Shown here piece after piece: positions 11,129 to 20,960 of a DNA stretch of 64,000 nucleotides (position 1 is the first letter of the stretch; each line of letters opens with the position of its first letter). Both the position numbers and the translations under genes were made by a program. Under the pieces are notes generated by a model, which did no database searches, had not been told where the DNA came from, and saw nothing but the letters and a program-made list of their open reading frames with translations. Origin of the DNA: Cervus elaphus (Eukaryota; Chordata; Mammalia; Artiodactyla; Cervidae). Where the stretch lies: assembly GCF_910594005.1 (NCBI RefSeq), contig NC_057823.1:97946015-98010014 (forward strand). The letters are read 5' to 3'.

Positions 11129-11782
11129 AAACTGTGGAAAATTATGAAAGAGATAGGCATACCAGACTACCTGACCTGGCTCTTGAGAAACCTGTATGCA
11201 GGTCAGGAAGCAACAGTTAGAACTGGACATGGAACAACAGACTGGTTCCAAATCAGGGAAGCAGCAGTTTCAAATCAAGACTGTATATTGTCACCCTGCT
11301 TATTTAACTTATATGCAGAGTACATCATGAGAAATGCTGGCATGGAGGAAGCACAAACTGGAATCAAGATTGCAGGGAGAAATATCAATAACCTCAGATA
11401 TGCATATGATACCACCCTTAAGGCAGAGAGTGAGGAAGAACTGAAGAGCCTCTTGATGAAAGTGGAAGAGGAGAGTGAAAAAGTTGGCTTAAAGCTCAAC
11501 ATTCAGAAAACTAAGATCATGGCATCCGGTCCCATTACTTCATGGCAAATAGGTGGGGACACAGTGGAAACAGTGGCTGACTTTATTTTTCTGGGCTCCA
11601 AAATCACTGCAGATGGTGATTGCAGCCATGAAATTAAAAGACACTTACTCCTTGGAAGGAAAGTTATGACCAACCTAGACAGCATTTTAAAAAGCAGAGG
11701 CATTACTTTGCCAACAAAGGTCCTTCTCGTCAAGGCTACGGTTTTTCCAGTGTCATGTATGGATGTGAGAGTTGGACTATAA
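11120..11782 (+). pseudogene. BovB reverse transcriptase fragment with mutated active site
   Basis: A 220-codon open frame spans RT motifs from the palm (GIPDYLTWLLRNLYAGQEATVR) through the active-site box and the thumb region. The catalytic YADD reads YAYD at 11399-11410, an aspartate lost, and polymerase activity would not be expected. The frame closes at 11782; the remaining C-terminal coding sequence continues in another frame (11804-11989), so at least one frameshift is present. The N-terminal endonuclease and the first part of the RT are missing. Confidence 0.85.
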
Positions 11783-12170
11783 AGAAAGCTGAGTGCCAAA
11801 GAATTGATGGTTTTTGAACTGCGGTATTGGAGAAGACTCTTGAGAGTCCCTTGGACTGCAAGGAGAGCCAACCAGTCCATCCTAAAGGAGATCAGTCCTG
11901 GGTGTTCATTGGAGGGACTGATGTTGAAGCTGAAACTCCAGTACTTTGGCCACCTGATGAGAAGCGCTGACTCATTTGAAAAGACCTGATGCTGGAAAAG
12001 ATTGAAGGTGGTAGGAGAAGGGAATGACAGAGGATGAGATGGTTGGATGGTATCATTGACTCAATGGATATGGGTTTGGGTGGACTCTGGGAGTTTGTGA
12101 TGGACATGGAGGCCTGGCGTGCTGCGGTTCATGGGGTCCCAAAGAGTCAGACACGACTGAGCGACTGAAC
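11129..12170 (+). mobile_element. BovB copy 1 of the stacked cluster
   Basis: 5'-truncated BovB starting within the RT domain at the AAACTGTGG block and running to the true 3' end (gcgactgaac). First component of a composite: BovB, L1, BovB, all on the + strand. Confidence 0.92.
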
Positions 12171-12188
12171 TAAAGGTGTACAATGTAA
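12171..12188. repeat. Target-site duplication of the L1, left copy
   Basis: TAAAGGTGTACAATGTAA, an exact 18-bp match to 13472-13489. It overlaps the right duplication of BovB copy 1 (12173-12184). Its last bases also match the L1 start (AATGTAAGACC). Confidence 0.92.
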
Positions 12189-13102
12189 GACCAGAAACTA
12201 TAAAACTCCTAGAGGAGAACATAGGCAAAACACTCTCCGACATAAATCACAGCAAGATCCTCTATGACCCACCTCCCAGAATATTGGAAATAAAAGCAAA
12301 ACTAAACAAATGGGACCTAATGAAACTTAAAAGCTTTTGCACTACAAAGGAAACTATAAGTAAGGTGAAAAGACAGCCCTTAGATTGGGAGAAAATAATA
12401 GCAAATGAAGAAACAGACAAAGGATTAATCTCAAAAATATACAAGCAACTCCTGCAGCTCAATTCCAGAAAAATAAATGACCCAATCAAAAAATGGGCCA
12501 AAGAACTAAACAGACATTTCTCCAAAGAAGACATACAGATGGCTAACAAACACATGAAAAGATGCTCAACATCACTCATTATCAGAGAAATGCAAATCAA
12601 AACCACAGTGAGGTACCATTACACGCCAGTCAGGATGGCTGCTATCCAAAAGTCTACAAGCAATAAATGCTGGAGAGGGTGTGGAGAAAAGGGAACCCTC
12701 TTATACTGTTGGTGGGAATGCAAACTAGTACAGCCACTATGGAAAACAGTGTGGAGATTTCTTAAAAAACTGGAAATAGAACTGCCATATGACCCAGCAA
12801 TCCCACTTCTGGGCATACACACTGAGGAAACCAGATCTGAAAGAGACACATGCACCCCAGTGTTCATCGCAGCACTGTTTATAATAGCCAGGACATGGAA
12901 GCAACCTAGATGCCCATCAGCAGACGAATGGATAAGGAAGCTGTGGTACATATACACCCTGGAATATTACTCAGCCATTAAAAAGAGTTCATTTGAACCA
13001 GTCCTAATGAGATGGATGAAACTGGAGCCCCTTATACAGAGTGAAGTAAGCCAGAAAGATAAAGAACGTTACAGCATACTAACACATATATATGGAATTT
13101 AG
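12184..13102 (+). pseudogene. L1 ORF2 C-terminal fragment, open
   Basis: About 306 uninterrupted codons of ORF2 downstream of the RT domain, ending at the normal THIYGI stop. It includes the conserved WRGCGEKGTLLYCWWECKL block, typical of the C-terminal Cys-rich region, and PYDPAIPLLGIH. An in-frame ATG at 12176 lies in flanking DNA and is fortuitous. Lacking endonuclease and RT, it is dead, but the open frame and low divergence from the copy at 61740 suggest a recent insertion. Confidence 0.85.
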
Positions 13103-13471
13103 AAAGATGGTAATGATAACCCTATATGCAAAACAGAAAAAGAGACACAGAAATGCAGAACAGACTTTTGAACTCTGTGGGAGAAGGTGAGGGTGGGATG
13201 TTTCAAAAGAACAGCATGTATATTATCTATGGTGAAACAGATCACCAGCCCAGGTGGGATGCATGAGACAAGTGCTCGGGCCTGGTGCACTGGGAAGACC
13301 CAGAGGAATCGGGTGGAGAGGGAGATGGGAGGGGGGATCGGGATGGGGAATACGTGTAACTCTATGGCTGATTCATGTCAATGTGTGACAAAACCCACTG
13401 AAATGTGAAGTAATTAGCCTCCAACTAATAAAAAAAAATAAAAAATAAAAAAAAAATAATGAAAAAAAAAA
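12184..13471 (+). mobile_element. 5'-truncated L1 (L1-BT type) between the two BovB copies
   Basis: L1 3' part of about 1.3 kb: the last 300 or so ORF2 codons, complete 3' UTR, and an A-rich tail 13430-13471 with interspersed T. Flanked by an exact 18-bp duplication. It entered after the first BovB, because it lies in that element's right duplication. Confidence 0.93.
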
Positions 13472-13489
13472 TAAAGGTGTACAATGTAA
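13472..13489. repeat. Target-site duplication of the L1, right copy
   Basis: Exact 18-bp partner of 12171-12188. Its last seven bases overlap the left duplication of the second BovB (13483-13494). Confidence 0.92.
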
Positions 13490-13494
13490 TGATT
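13483..13494. repeat. Target-site duplication of second BovB, left copy
   Basis: AATGTAATGATT; the partner AATGTGATGATT is at 15132-15143 (one mismatch). Confidence 0.75.
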
Positions 13495-13498
13495 GTGG

Positions 13499-15131
13499 AA
13501 CAGAAGGAGAAGATACTAAGAAGAGGTGGGAAGAATATACAGAAGAACTACACAAAAAAGATCTTCATGACACAGATAAAAACGATGGTGTGATCACTCG
13601 CGTAGAGCCAGACATCCTGGAATGTGAAGTCAAATGGGCCTTATGAAGCATCACTACAAACAAAGCTATGGAGGTGATGGAATTCCAGTTGAGCTATTTC
13701 AAATCCTAAAAGATGATGCTGTGAAAGTGCTGCACTCAATATGTGAACAAATTTGGAAAACTTAGCAGTGGCCACAGGACTAGGAAAGGTCAGTTTTCAT
13801 TCCAATCCCAAAGAAAGGCAATGCCAAAGAATGCTCAAACTACCGCACAATTGCACTCATGTCACACGCTAGCAAAGTAGTGCTCAAAATTCTCCAAGCC
13901 AGGCTTCAACAGTACCTGAACCGTAAACTTCCAGATGTTCTTGCTGGATTTAGAAAAGGCAGAGGAAGCAGAGATCAAATTGCCAACATCCGTTGGATCA
14001 TTGAAAAAGCAAGAGGATACCAGAAAAACATCTATTTCTGCTTTATTGACTATGCCAAAGCCTTTGACTGTGTGGATCACAACAAACCGTGTAAAATTCT
14101 TCAAGAGATGAGAATACCAGACCACCTGACTTGCCTCCTGAGAAACCTATATGCAGGTCAAGAAGCAGCGGTTAGAACTGGACATGGAACAACAGACTGG
14201 TTCCAAATCAGGGAAGCAGCAGTTTCAAATCAAGGCTGTATATGGTCACCCTGCTTATTTAACTTATATGCAGAGTACATCATGAGAAACGCTGGGCTGG
14301 ATGAAGCACAAGCTGGAATCAAGATTGCTGGGAGAAATATCAATAATCTCAGATATGTAGATGATACCATCCTTATGACAGAAAGTGAGGAAGAACTAAA
14401 GAGCCTCTTGATGAAAGTGGAAGAGGAGAGTGAAAAAGTTGGCTTTAAGCTCAACATTCAGAAAACTAAGATCATGGCATTTGGTCCCATCACTTCATGG
14501 CAAATAGTTGGGGAAACAATGGAAACAGTCAGAGACTTTATTTTTGGGGGCTCCAAAATCACTGCAGATGGTGATTGCAGCCATGAAATTAAAAGATGCT
14601 TGTTCCTTGGAAGAACAACTATGACCAACCTAGACAGCATATTAAAAAGCAGAGACAAAGTCCATCTGGTCAGAGCTATAGTTTTTCCTGTAGTCACATA
14701 TGGATGTGAGAGTTGGACTATAAAGAAAGCTGAGCACCAAAGAATTGATGCTTTTGAACTGTGGTGTTGGCAAAGACTCTTGAGATTCCCTTGGACTGCA
14801 AGGAGATCCAACTAGTCCATCCAAATAAAATCAGTCCTGAATATTCATTGGAAGGACTGATGCTGAAGTTGAAACTTCAATACTTTGACCACCTCATGGG
14901 AAGAGCCGACTCATTTGAAAAGACCCTGATGCGTGGAAAGATTGAGGGCAGGAGGAGAAGGAGATGACAGAGGATGAGATGGATGGATGGTATCACCGGC
15001 TCTATGGATAGGAGTTTGATTACTATCCGGAGTAGTAGTGATGGACAGTAGTAGTGATGGACAGGGAGACCTGGTGTGCTGTTCATGGGGTCTCAAAGAG
15101 TCGGACATGACTGAACGACTGAACTGAACTG
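13499..15131 (+). mobile_element. BovB copy 2 of the stacked cluster
   Basis: 1.63-kb BovB beginning at the linker between endonuclease and RT (AAGAAGAGGTGGGAAGAA block) and running to the 3' tail with (CTGAA)n at 15115-15131. It begins well upstream of copy 1, so the two are separate insertions, not a duplication of one. Confidence 0.93.
13859..14815 (+). pseudogene. BovB reverse transcriptase, largest open fragment
   Basis: A 318-codon frame covers most of the RT domain: KVVLKILQARLQQYLNRKLP, GFRKGRGSRDQIANIRWIIE, motif A FIDYAKAFD (14042-14068), and an active-site box reading YVDD at 14354-14365, a variant used by many active RTs. The frame ends at 14815 in the RFPWTARRSN block. Upstream coding (13500-13858) has stops, and the endonuclease domain is absent. 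Together with copy 1 it gives two views of the same enzyme, with the active site conserved here and lost there. Confidence 0.85.
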
Positions 15132-15143
15132 AATGTGATGATT
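15132..15143. repeat. Target-site duplication of second BovB, right copy
   Basis: AATGTGATGATT; see 13483-13494. Unique DNA continues to the right. Confidence 0.7.
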
Positions 15144-15423
15144 TACTCTATGTATACATTTTTTGGGATCTAATGCATAGCATGGTCATTTTAGTTGACA
15201 GTACTCTATCGTATCCTTGAAATTTGCTAAGAGAATACACTTGCTAAGAGTTCTCTTGCTGAAAAAGGCAACGATACATTACTTATACAGAGGTATATAA
15301 AATCATGTCGTTTTGTATGCAGACATTGAACCACTTTTTTCTGCCTCAACCTAATCTTGATGTCAAGTCGTCATGCTGCCTGATGGCAGAAATGTCCTGT
15401 CACTCAATTCTGGATTCTCCAAA
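15144..15423. other. Single-copy DNA
   Basis: No repeat recognised. It lies downstream, in minus orientation, of the possible pseudogene at 15424-15838 and could include its 3' flank, but there is no poly-A signal and tail arrangement to prove a retrocopy. Confidence 0.4.
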
Positions 15424-15838
15424 TTAGATCCACTTAAAACGCAGTAAATAGTGTTTTTTCTTCTGCCTTCTTCCAGGGACTGGCCTGAAAAGCTGAGGTT
15501 TAGAGGTAGTCATAGCTTTGGGTTCAGGGAAGTAGGCGATCCCTGGGTTGAAGCTTCTCTTGTTGCTTCTGCTCCAGTTTTTATATTTTTCCCTGGGGCC
15601 ACAGTTTGTGCCATGTTTTAGGCTGGAGTCCTCCTCATGCTGATGATATTGTTCCAAGCTTTCTGCTTTTCGAATATTATATCTGATTCTGGGCAAAGGA
15701 GAAGGCACTGCTGCTTCTCAAGCTGAGTTTGGACCCGTGGGTGCTGACCTAGCCTGATACAGTCCCACCTGCCTATGCAACTCATCCAACCTCTGGTTGA
15801 TGGTCCGCCCTGCCGTAGAAGGTAGGGAGTTCTCTGTA
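15424..15838 (-). pseudogene. Possible decayed exon or pseudogene of an unidentified protein
   Basis: Minus-strand translation gives about 135 codons in one frame with a single internal TGA near 15723. The peptide has natural-looking composition: a helical, charged start (INQRLDELHRQVGLYQARS), a basic middle (IRYNIRKAESLEQYHQHEED, then PREKYKNWSRSNKRSFNPG) and a Lys-rich end. A polypyrimidine tract followed by CAG at about 15838 resembles a splice acceptor, and an AAGT near 15427 could be a donor. I do not recognise the protein. It may be a lost exon, a processed-pseudogene piece, or chance. No flanking duplication was found. The next gene-like context on either side is absent. Confidence 0.3.
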
Positions 15839-16070
15839 AGACAACACACAAGTAGAGCTTCGGGATAGTTTTAGATCCCCATATGTACCTGAAGCTCATT
15901 TATTAACTTATTTTTAACATCAAGAATTTAGGTTATGTTATCTTGTTCTGCTAACACTTGTCATAGTGGTAACCTTATGTCAAGGGTCAAAATAGGGTAG
16001 CATTACAGGATAACAATGTAATAGAAAAAAAGTAAAACACATTGACTAATACTCTGTAATATTATATGGC
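15839..16070. other. Single-copy DNA
   Basis: AT-rich, no ORF and no repeat. If the pseudogene is an exon, this would be its upstream intron. Confidence 0.4.
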
Positions 16071-16283
16071 TACTTCTTGGTGGCTCAGTGCTAAAAAATT
16101 GCCTGACAATGCAGGAGACATGGGTTCAATCCCTGCGTCAGGAAAATCCCCTCGGAGAAGGAATAGAAACTCACTCCAGTATTCCTGCCTGGGAAATTCC
16201 ATGGATAGATGATCCTGGTGGGCTACAGTCCATGAGCTCACAAAAGAGTTGAACTTGATGAGTAAAACAGCACCAACAGTGGC
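16071..16283 (+). mobile_element. Bov-tA SINE
   Basis: tRNA-Glu-derived head (ttggtggctcagtg, then 'gggttcaatccctg' B-box region) followed by the BovB-like body (cactccagtattcctgcctgg, then gggctacagtcc). The tail decays into 'agtaaaacagcacc'. Diverged. Confidence 0.85.
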
Positions 16284-16302
16284 AGCATTAAAGCTTTGAA
16301 GA

Positions 16303-16415
16303 ACTTCCCTGGCAGTCCAGAGGTTAAGGCTTTGCCTTCCAATGCAAAGGATGTGGGTTCTATCCCTGGTTGAGGGGCTAAGATCCCATATGCCTCCTGG
16401 TAAAAAAAATCAGAA
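16303..16415 (+). mobile_element. CHR-type tRNA-derived SINE
   Basis: Starts 'acttccctggcagtccagaggttaag', carries 'ggttctatccctgg' as the B-box region and 'ctaagatcccatatgcc' before an A-rich tail. This architecture matches the cetartiodactyl CHR SINE family rather than Bov-tA. Confidence 0.75.
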
Positions 16416-16499
16416 CATAAATGACCGAAGCAATATTGTAACTAATTCAGTGAAGACTTAAAAGAAAGCCTTAAGGGGCATTGAATGTATTAGTGTATT

Positions 16500-16860
16500 G
16501 GCTGAGAGACAAAGTGTTGGCTTGAGGTTTCACAGGTTAATTGTCAAACTTTGAGCACGTAACAGCTTAATCAGGCTTCCCTGGTGGGCTTCTCCTGCCC
16601 TACAATGCAGGAGACCTATGTCAGGAAGATCCCCTGGAGAAGGTAATGTTTTCTTGCCTGGAGAATTCCATGGACAGAGGAGCCTGACAGGCTATAGTCC
16701 TTGGGGTCTCAAAGAGTTGGATACGACTGAGCGGCTAACACGCTATAGCTTAGCCTGTCTAAGCCTTTATCTTTATCTGAAAGATGTAAATGATAATAGC
16801 ACCTATGTCATAGAATTATAAGTAATATATTAAAGTATTTGGAACACAAAGAGATTGTTC
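16500..16860 (+). repeat. MIR split by a Bov-tA
   Basis: The left part (to about 16570) shows the MIR 'cacgtaacagcttaa' region. The right part (16747-16860) continues with 'ctgaaagatgtaaatgataatagcacc', as in the MIR 3' half. Removing the SINE rejoins the two parts. Confidence 0.55.
16574..16742 (+). mobile_element. Bov-tA SINE inserted in MIR
   Basis: Head 'ggcttccctggtgggcttc' (A-box region partly deleted), then 'gcaggagacctatgtcagg', 'cttgcctggagaattccatgg' and 'gttggatacgactgagcgg'. AGCTTA at 16564-16569 and 16747-16752 is a probable degraded target duplication. Confidence 0.85.
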
Positions 16861-17098
16861 ATGGTTGGCATAGCAGTGGGTCTACCACGTGAACCAATTA
16901 TGATTTAATGGGACCTATATAATATCATTTTTCTATTCATTTTAATTTTTTCCCTATTTTCTTGCACTACTGAGACTAGTATTAAAAACTTATTTCTCAT
17001 CTTCATTGCTAATATACTATAGAAATCCACTTTATGAGATGCTGTGTTTTAAGTGGTGGGACAGTTACAAGTTTAGCAACACAGTTTTCAACTTAGAC

Positions 17099-17408
17099 TC
17101 TGTGTGGTTAGTCAGTCATGTCTGACTTTGTGACCTCATGGACTGTAGCCCCTTAGGGTCCTCTGTCCATGGGCATTCTCCAGGCAAGAATACTGGAGTG
17201 GTTTGCCGTGCCCTCCTTCAGGTGATCTTCCCAACCCAAGGATCAAACCCAGGTCTCCCACATTACAGGCATATTCTTTACCATCCGAGCCACCAGGGAA
17301 GCCAAGAATACTAGAGTGGGTAGCCTATCCCTTCTGCAGGGAACTTCCTGACCCAGGAAGCAAACCAGAGTCTCCTGCATTGCAGGCAGATTCTTTACCA
17401 CCTGAGTT
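17099..17408 (-). mobile_element. Bov-tA2-like dimeric SINE
   Basis: Antisense Bov-tA of about 205 bp followed without a break by a second partial unit (from about 17303). Each unit has its own tRNA-like end: 'accatccgagccaccagggaag' and 'accacctgagtt'. ACTTAGAC flanks the pair at 17091-17098 and 17409-17416, so the dimer inserted as a single unit. Confidence 0.85.
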
Positions 17409-17416
17409 ACTTAGAC

Positions 17417-18374
17417 CGTAGTGCTTTATAATAGCTTTGTCTGATAGTGAATTCAGTGCCACAATTCAGTCCTGACTAAAACCACATAGTGGTTTTGCAT
17501 TAATCAAATTTTTGATGTGCCAGGGTGAGAAAAATTTCAAATCTTTGAAACCTTGGAAAGAGATAAACAAGTACAAGTCAAAAGTACCCCCCCCATCCAC
17601 TTAATTTTTAAGGTGCTGTACCAAGAAGCATATGGCTAGATCGAAAGCAACTCAAAGATATCAACAGTGAAAAGCTTTCCAAACCTCCGCAGTCACATTA
17701 AAGATGAAACTCTTTAAGACTTGAAAGTTAAAGCAATCAATGTTTCTTTCATGCCCAGAGTTGGGGAAAATAGCTTTTTCTTTAGCAGATTAAATGAAGG
17801 TTACATTAGCGGCTATAGCAGGCAAATCCCCAAATGAGGAATGGGTCAGATGTGAGTGTTTACTCTTCATGCAGGTAAAGTGCAGAAGAGATGTTTTGAT
17901 GAGAGGGTGGCTCTATTCAAAACTCTGATTCAGGCACTCAGACTCCTCCATCTCAAACTCCACATCTTCAGCCCATGGGTCTCCAGGGCTGCTGTGTCCC
18001 ATCTGCTTCCTTGGGGACACTGTCATCGTCACTTAAGCTGCTTGTGTCTCTGCAGAAGTAAGGCTGACTGCTACAATTGCAAAGAAGGGCTTAAAACGTT
18101 TTATGCTACAATTTAATGTATTCTGGCAGTATGTACGTATGTTTTATCTGGAGATCTTTTAACTAATTCTCCTCTTTTTTTCCTTGGGAAAATTCTTGGG
18201 TATTTTGTGCCTCGAACAAAATTTAGTCAAGACCCCAAACATAGGGCTATATTCCCTCAACTCAACATGATGTTGGGCTTGGAGCTATGTTTGTATCCAA
18301 TGACCCAGTGGAATAAATCATTTTTGAATTGCTCATTTTGTTAAAATTATTTGCTCGGAGCATCTAAAATGACT
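17417..18374. other. Single-copy DNA
   Basis: Contains a C9 run at 17587-17595 and an 86-codon chance frame at 17856-18116 lacking any recognisable motif. No repeats seen. Confidence 0.45.
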
Positions 18375-18533
18375 AGGTAGTTGAAAGCTTTCCATTATTC
18401 TTTAAATTGTCTAAAGATTCTACCTAGATAAATATTTTCTCATCTATTGAGACTAGATCTTGAAGAAATGTAAGATTACATTTAAAATTTATCAGACTTA
18501 GACATCTTTAACTGGAAGGAAAACACTCAGAAG
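18375..18533 (+). repeat. 159-bp direct duplication, copy 1
   Basis: Identical, as far as reading shows, over 159 of 159 bases to 20197-20355, 1,822 bp downstream. It is not part of any recognised transposon. Homology stops sharply at both ends (flanks GACT and CTGAG here; TACC and GAAAA at copy 2). Confidence 0.95.
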
Positions 18534-20196
18534 CTGAGAAGTGTTTTCTGTAACAAAATGAAACAGATTTGTTTAGCATGCAGTGGCTAAATAATTTGTC
18601 TCTGCCATGAAAATGGTTGAAATAAATCTTATCGAAAGGTAATGTGTTGATAGTAGTAGAGGAGTCTGAGTAATATGGATGAAATGAAACAAATGTATAA
18701 TGCAAATACTTTTAAGCCACAGAACAGAAATTTATATACTTTTATTTTATAGTGGTGAGATACTTGAGTTCAAAGTGTTAACTATGTAAGATAATCATGT
18801 CATATATTTATTTGAGCTACATTTCTCACCGAAGCCAATCTCAGGTTTTATGTCATATTGGCCTAATTACCTTGGGGCCATAGCAATGTATATAGACATT
18901 TTTTGTTGAATTTTAGTAATTTTGGTAGGAGTTTTTGTTGTTTTCTTACTTTGCTTTGTTCTCAAAATGAGAATTTTTAAATTGATAGCTTTATTTATAC
19001 CCCAAGGAGAAAGTGTTTACTATGATAGAGTTTGACTTACGCAGTTTTATTGCCCTTGAGATATTCAGTTTCCATCCTGATGAATTAGGTAAGAGATTTT
19101 CTCATGAATAGATATTGAACACCCTAAAGTATCTGATACAAGGGAAAAATGAACACTAGTATATGCATTCGGGAACTGCTTCTGTCACTTTTTAAATAAG
19201 ACAATTATCCTAGTGCTGTGCTAAACCTAATTTCCCAGTTTTATTTTGGTTTGTAATTGTTTTCAGAAAATGTCTAATATTTGTATAACAAGGTAAAGGC
19301 TTTCATTGCTATGTGTGACATCTCTAAATCTTACTCTTTCCCCCTGAAATGAACATGGATTATGATGGACATCTAGTGCTATAGGCCATGCTATTAAGCT
19401 AAACAAGAATTACCAAGTGAATCAACAGTTATTTCCCAGGTATTTTTTTAAGTGGGAATATAGCAGTGAAAAATCTCCTTGGAGATAAAGCAGAGAGAGC
19501 TCTCTACCAGCCTGAGCATCAGGGAAGAAACTTACCTTGTTTATGATGAATCCAATAAGGCTAGACCTCCAGTTGCAAATCTTAAACCCCAAATAACTTA
19601 CCTTGTATTGTTTAAATTCTTCCATCAAGTCTCACATCCAACTTTGAGTATAATCTTCACCCCCCTTTCTCCCAATTATAATAGCAGCAACATATCCTCA
19701 AACAGCATTTGTCCTATAGAGCAGACTGAATTGATTTCTGAGCCTAAAAATCTATGCTTTCACAAGACTGTTTTCTCTAATAATCACCCCTAATCTTCTT
19801 GGATATAAGATTCTTTCTCATTTTCTTTGTTTGTTTTGGGGAAAGCTTTTCCCTAAAGTAAGGTAACATATTGAAAATTGTCAGGGAATAATTTTGTTTC
19901 TTAGGGGTAGAGGGAAACTCTTTCGGGGTACAGGGAAATTCTCTGACAGAAAGCAAAGCTGTAGATGGGGAGTAGCTAGGTGACCAGTGAAACTAGTATT
20001 TCTATGTCATATGGACAATAACGAGCTTCACAGGCTGGCTGGGGAAGGCCGGGAGGCCAGTGTCATTGTGACAAGTTTTAGAACATGGGAAACAAGGGGC
20101 ACAGAAAATCTAAGTGATTTGCTCCCAAACTGTAGGTGTGTCTCTGGGGTCACAGTTGCCATTAGGAATAATTTCTTAAGCCAACCTCTGAATACC
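18534..20196. other. Single-copy DNA between the 159-bp duplicates
   Basis: AT-rich. 19405-19500 weakly resembles the L2 terminus on the minus strand. The 104-codon frame at 19479-19793 has no motif and no composition suggesting a real protein. Confidence 0.45.
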
Positions 20197-20355
20197 AGGT
20201 AGTTGAAAGCTTTCCATTATTCTTTAAATTGTCTAAAGATTCTACCTAGATAAATATTTTCTCATCTATTGAGACTAGATCTTGAAGAAATGTAAGATTA
20301 CATTTAAAATTTATCAGACTTAGACATCTTTAACTGGAAGGAAAACACTCAGAAG
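20197..20355 (+). repeat. 159-bp direct duplication, copy 2
   Basis: Perfect partner of 18375-18533. No poly-A and no target duplication flank it, so retroposition is not indicated. Confidence 0.95.
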
Positions 20356-20639
20356 GAAAATACAGAAGGAGAATTGAATAAGAAGCAACTAAGGAAATCA
20401 AGGGAATGACAGTAGATATGTTAAGACAGAGGTAAAGAATTAAGAGTTAGCGACAAGGGAGAACTGAGAAATATTATGTGATTAGCAGCAGAGTATTTTT
20501 GGATCTGAAAGGGAGGATAAGCGTCATGTAGCACTAAAAATCTTACTGATATCATATTGTACTTTTGTTTAATTACAACACACAAAATGGGTAATATTTA
20601 TATGCTACCACAAATGTTGCAGAACTCTGTAGTTAGCGT

Positions 20640-20960
20640 TTTCATATATATGCATTAGTATATGATATTTGTTTTCCTCTTTCTGACTGACTTCACTCTG
20701 CCTAACGGCTCTTTTAAAAAATCCCTCCATGTGTTCACAAGCGCTGAGCCTCTTCTATGTGTCTGTCTCTGTGTAAGTATTGAGAGTGGGGGCGGGGGGA
20801 TGGCGAGAGTGGGCACCCTGGTCTTGTTTCTGATCTCAGAGGAAATGTTTTCAGTTTTTTTCACCATTGAGAATAATGTTTTCTGTGGGTTTGTCATATA
20901 TGGCCTTTATTAGGTTGAGGTAGGTCCCTTCTATGCCCATTTCTAGAGTGTTTTTTCACC
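20640..20960 (-). mobile_element. Old L1 remnant with internal deletion
   Basis: 20640-20705 matches the L1 3' region ('tatgatatttgttttcctc...gacttcactctg'). From about 20790 the sequence jumps to the ORF2 RT region ('gagagtgggcaccctggtcttg', 'tcagaggaaatg', 'ggtttgtcatatatggcc'). Several kilobases of L1 between the two are missing. Confidence 0.8.
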
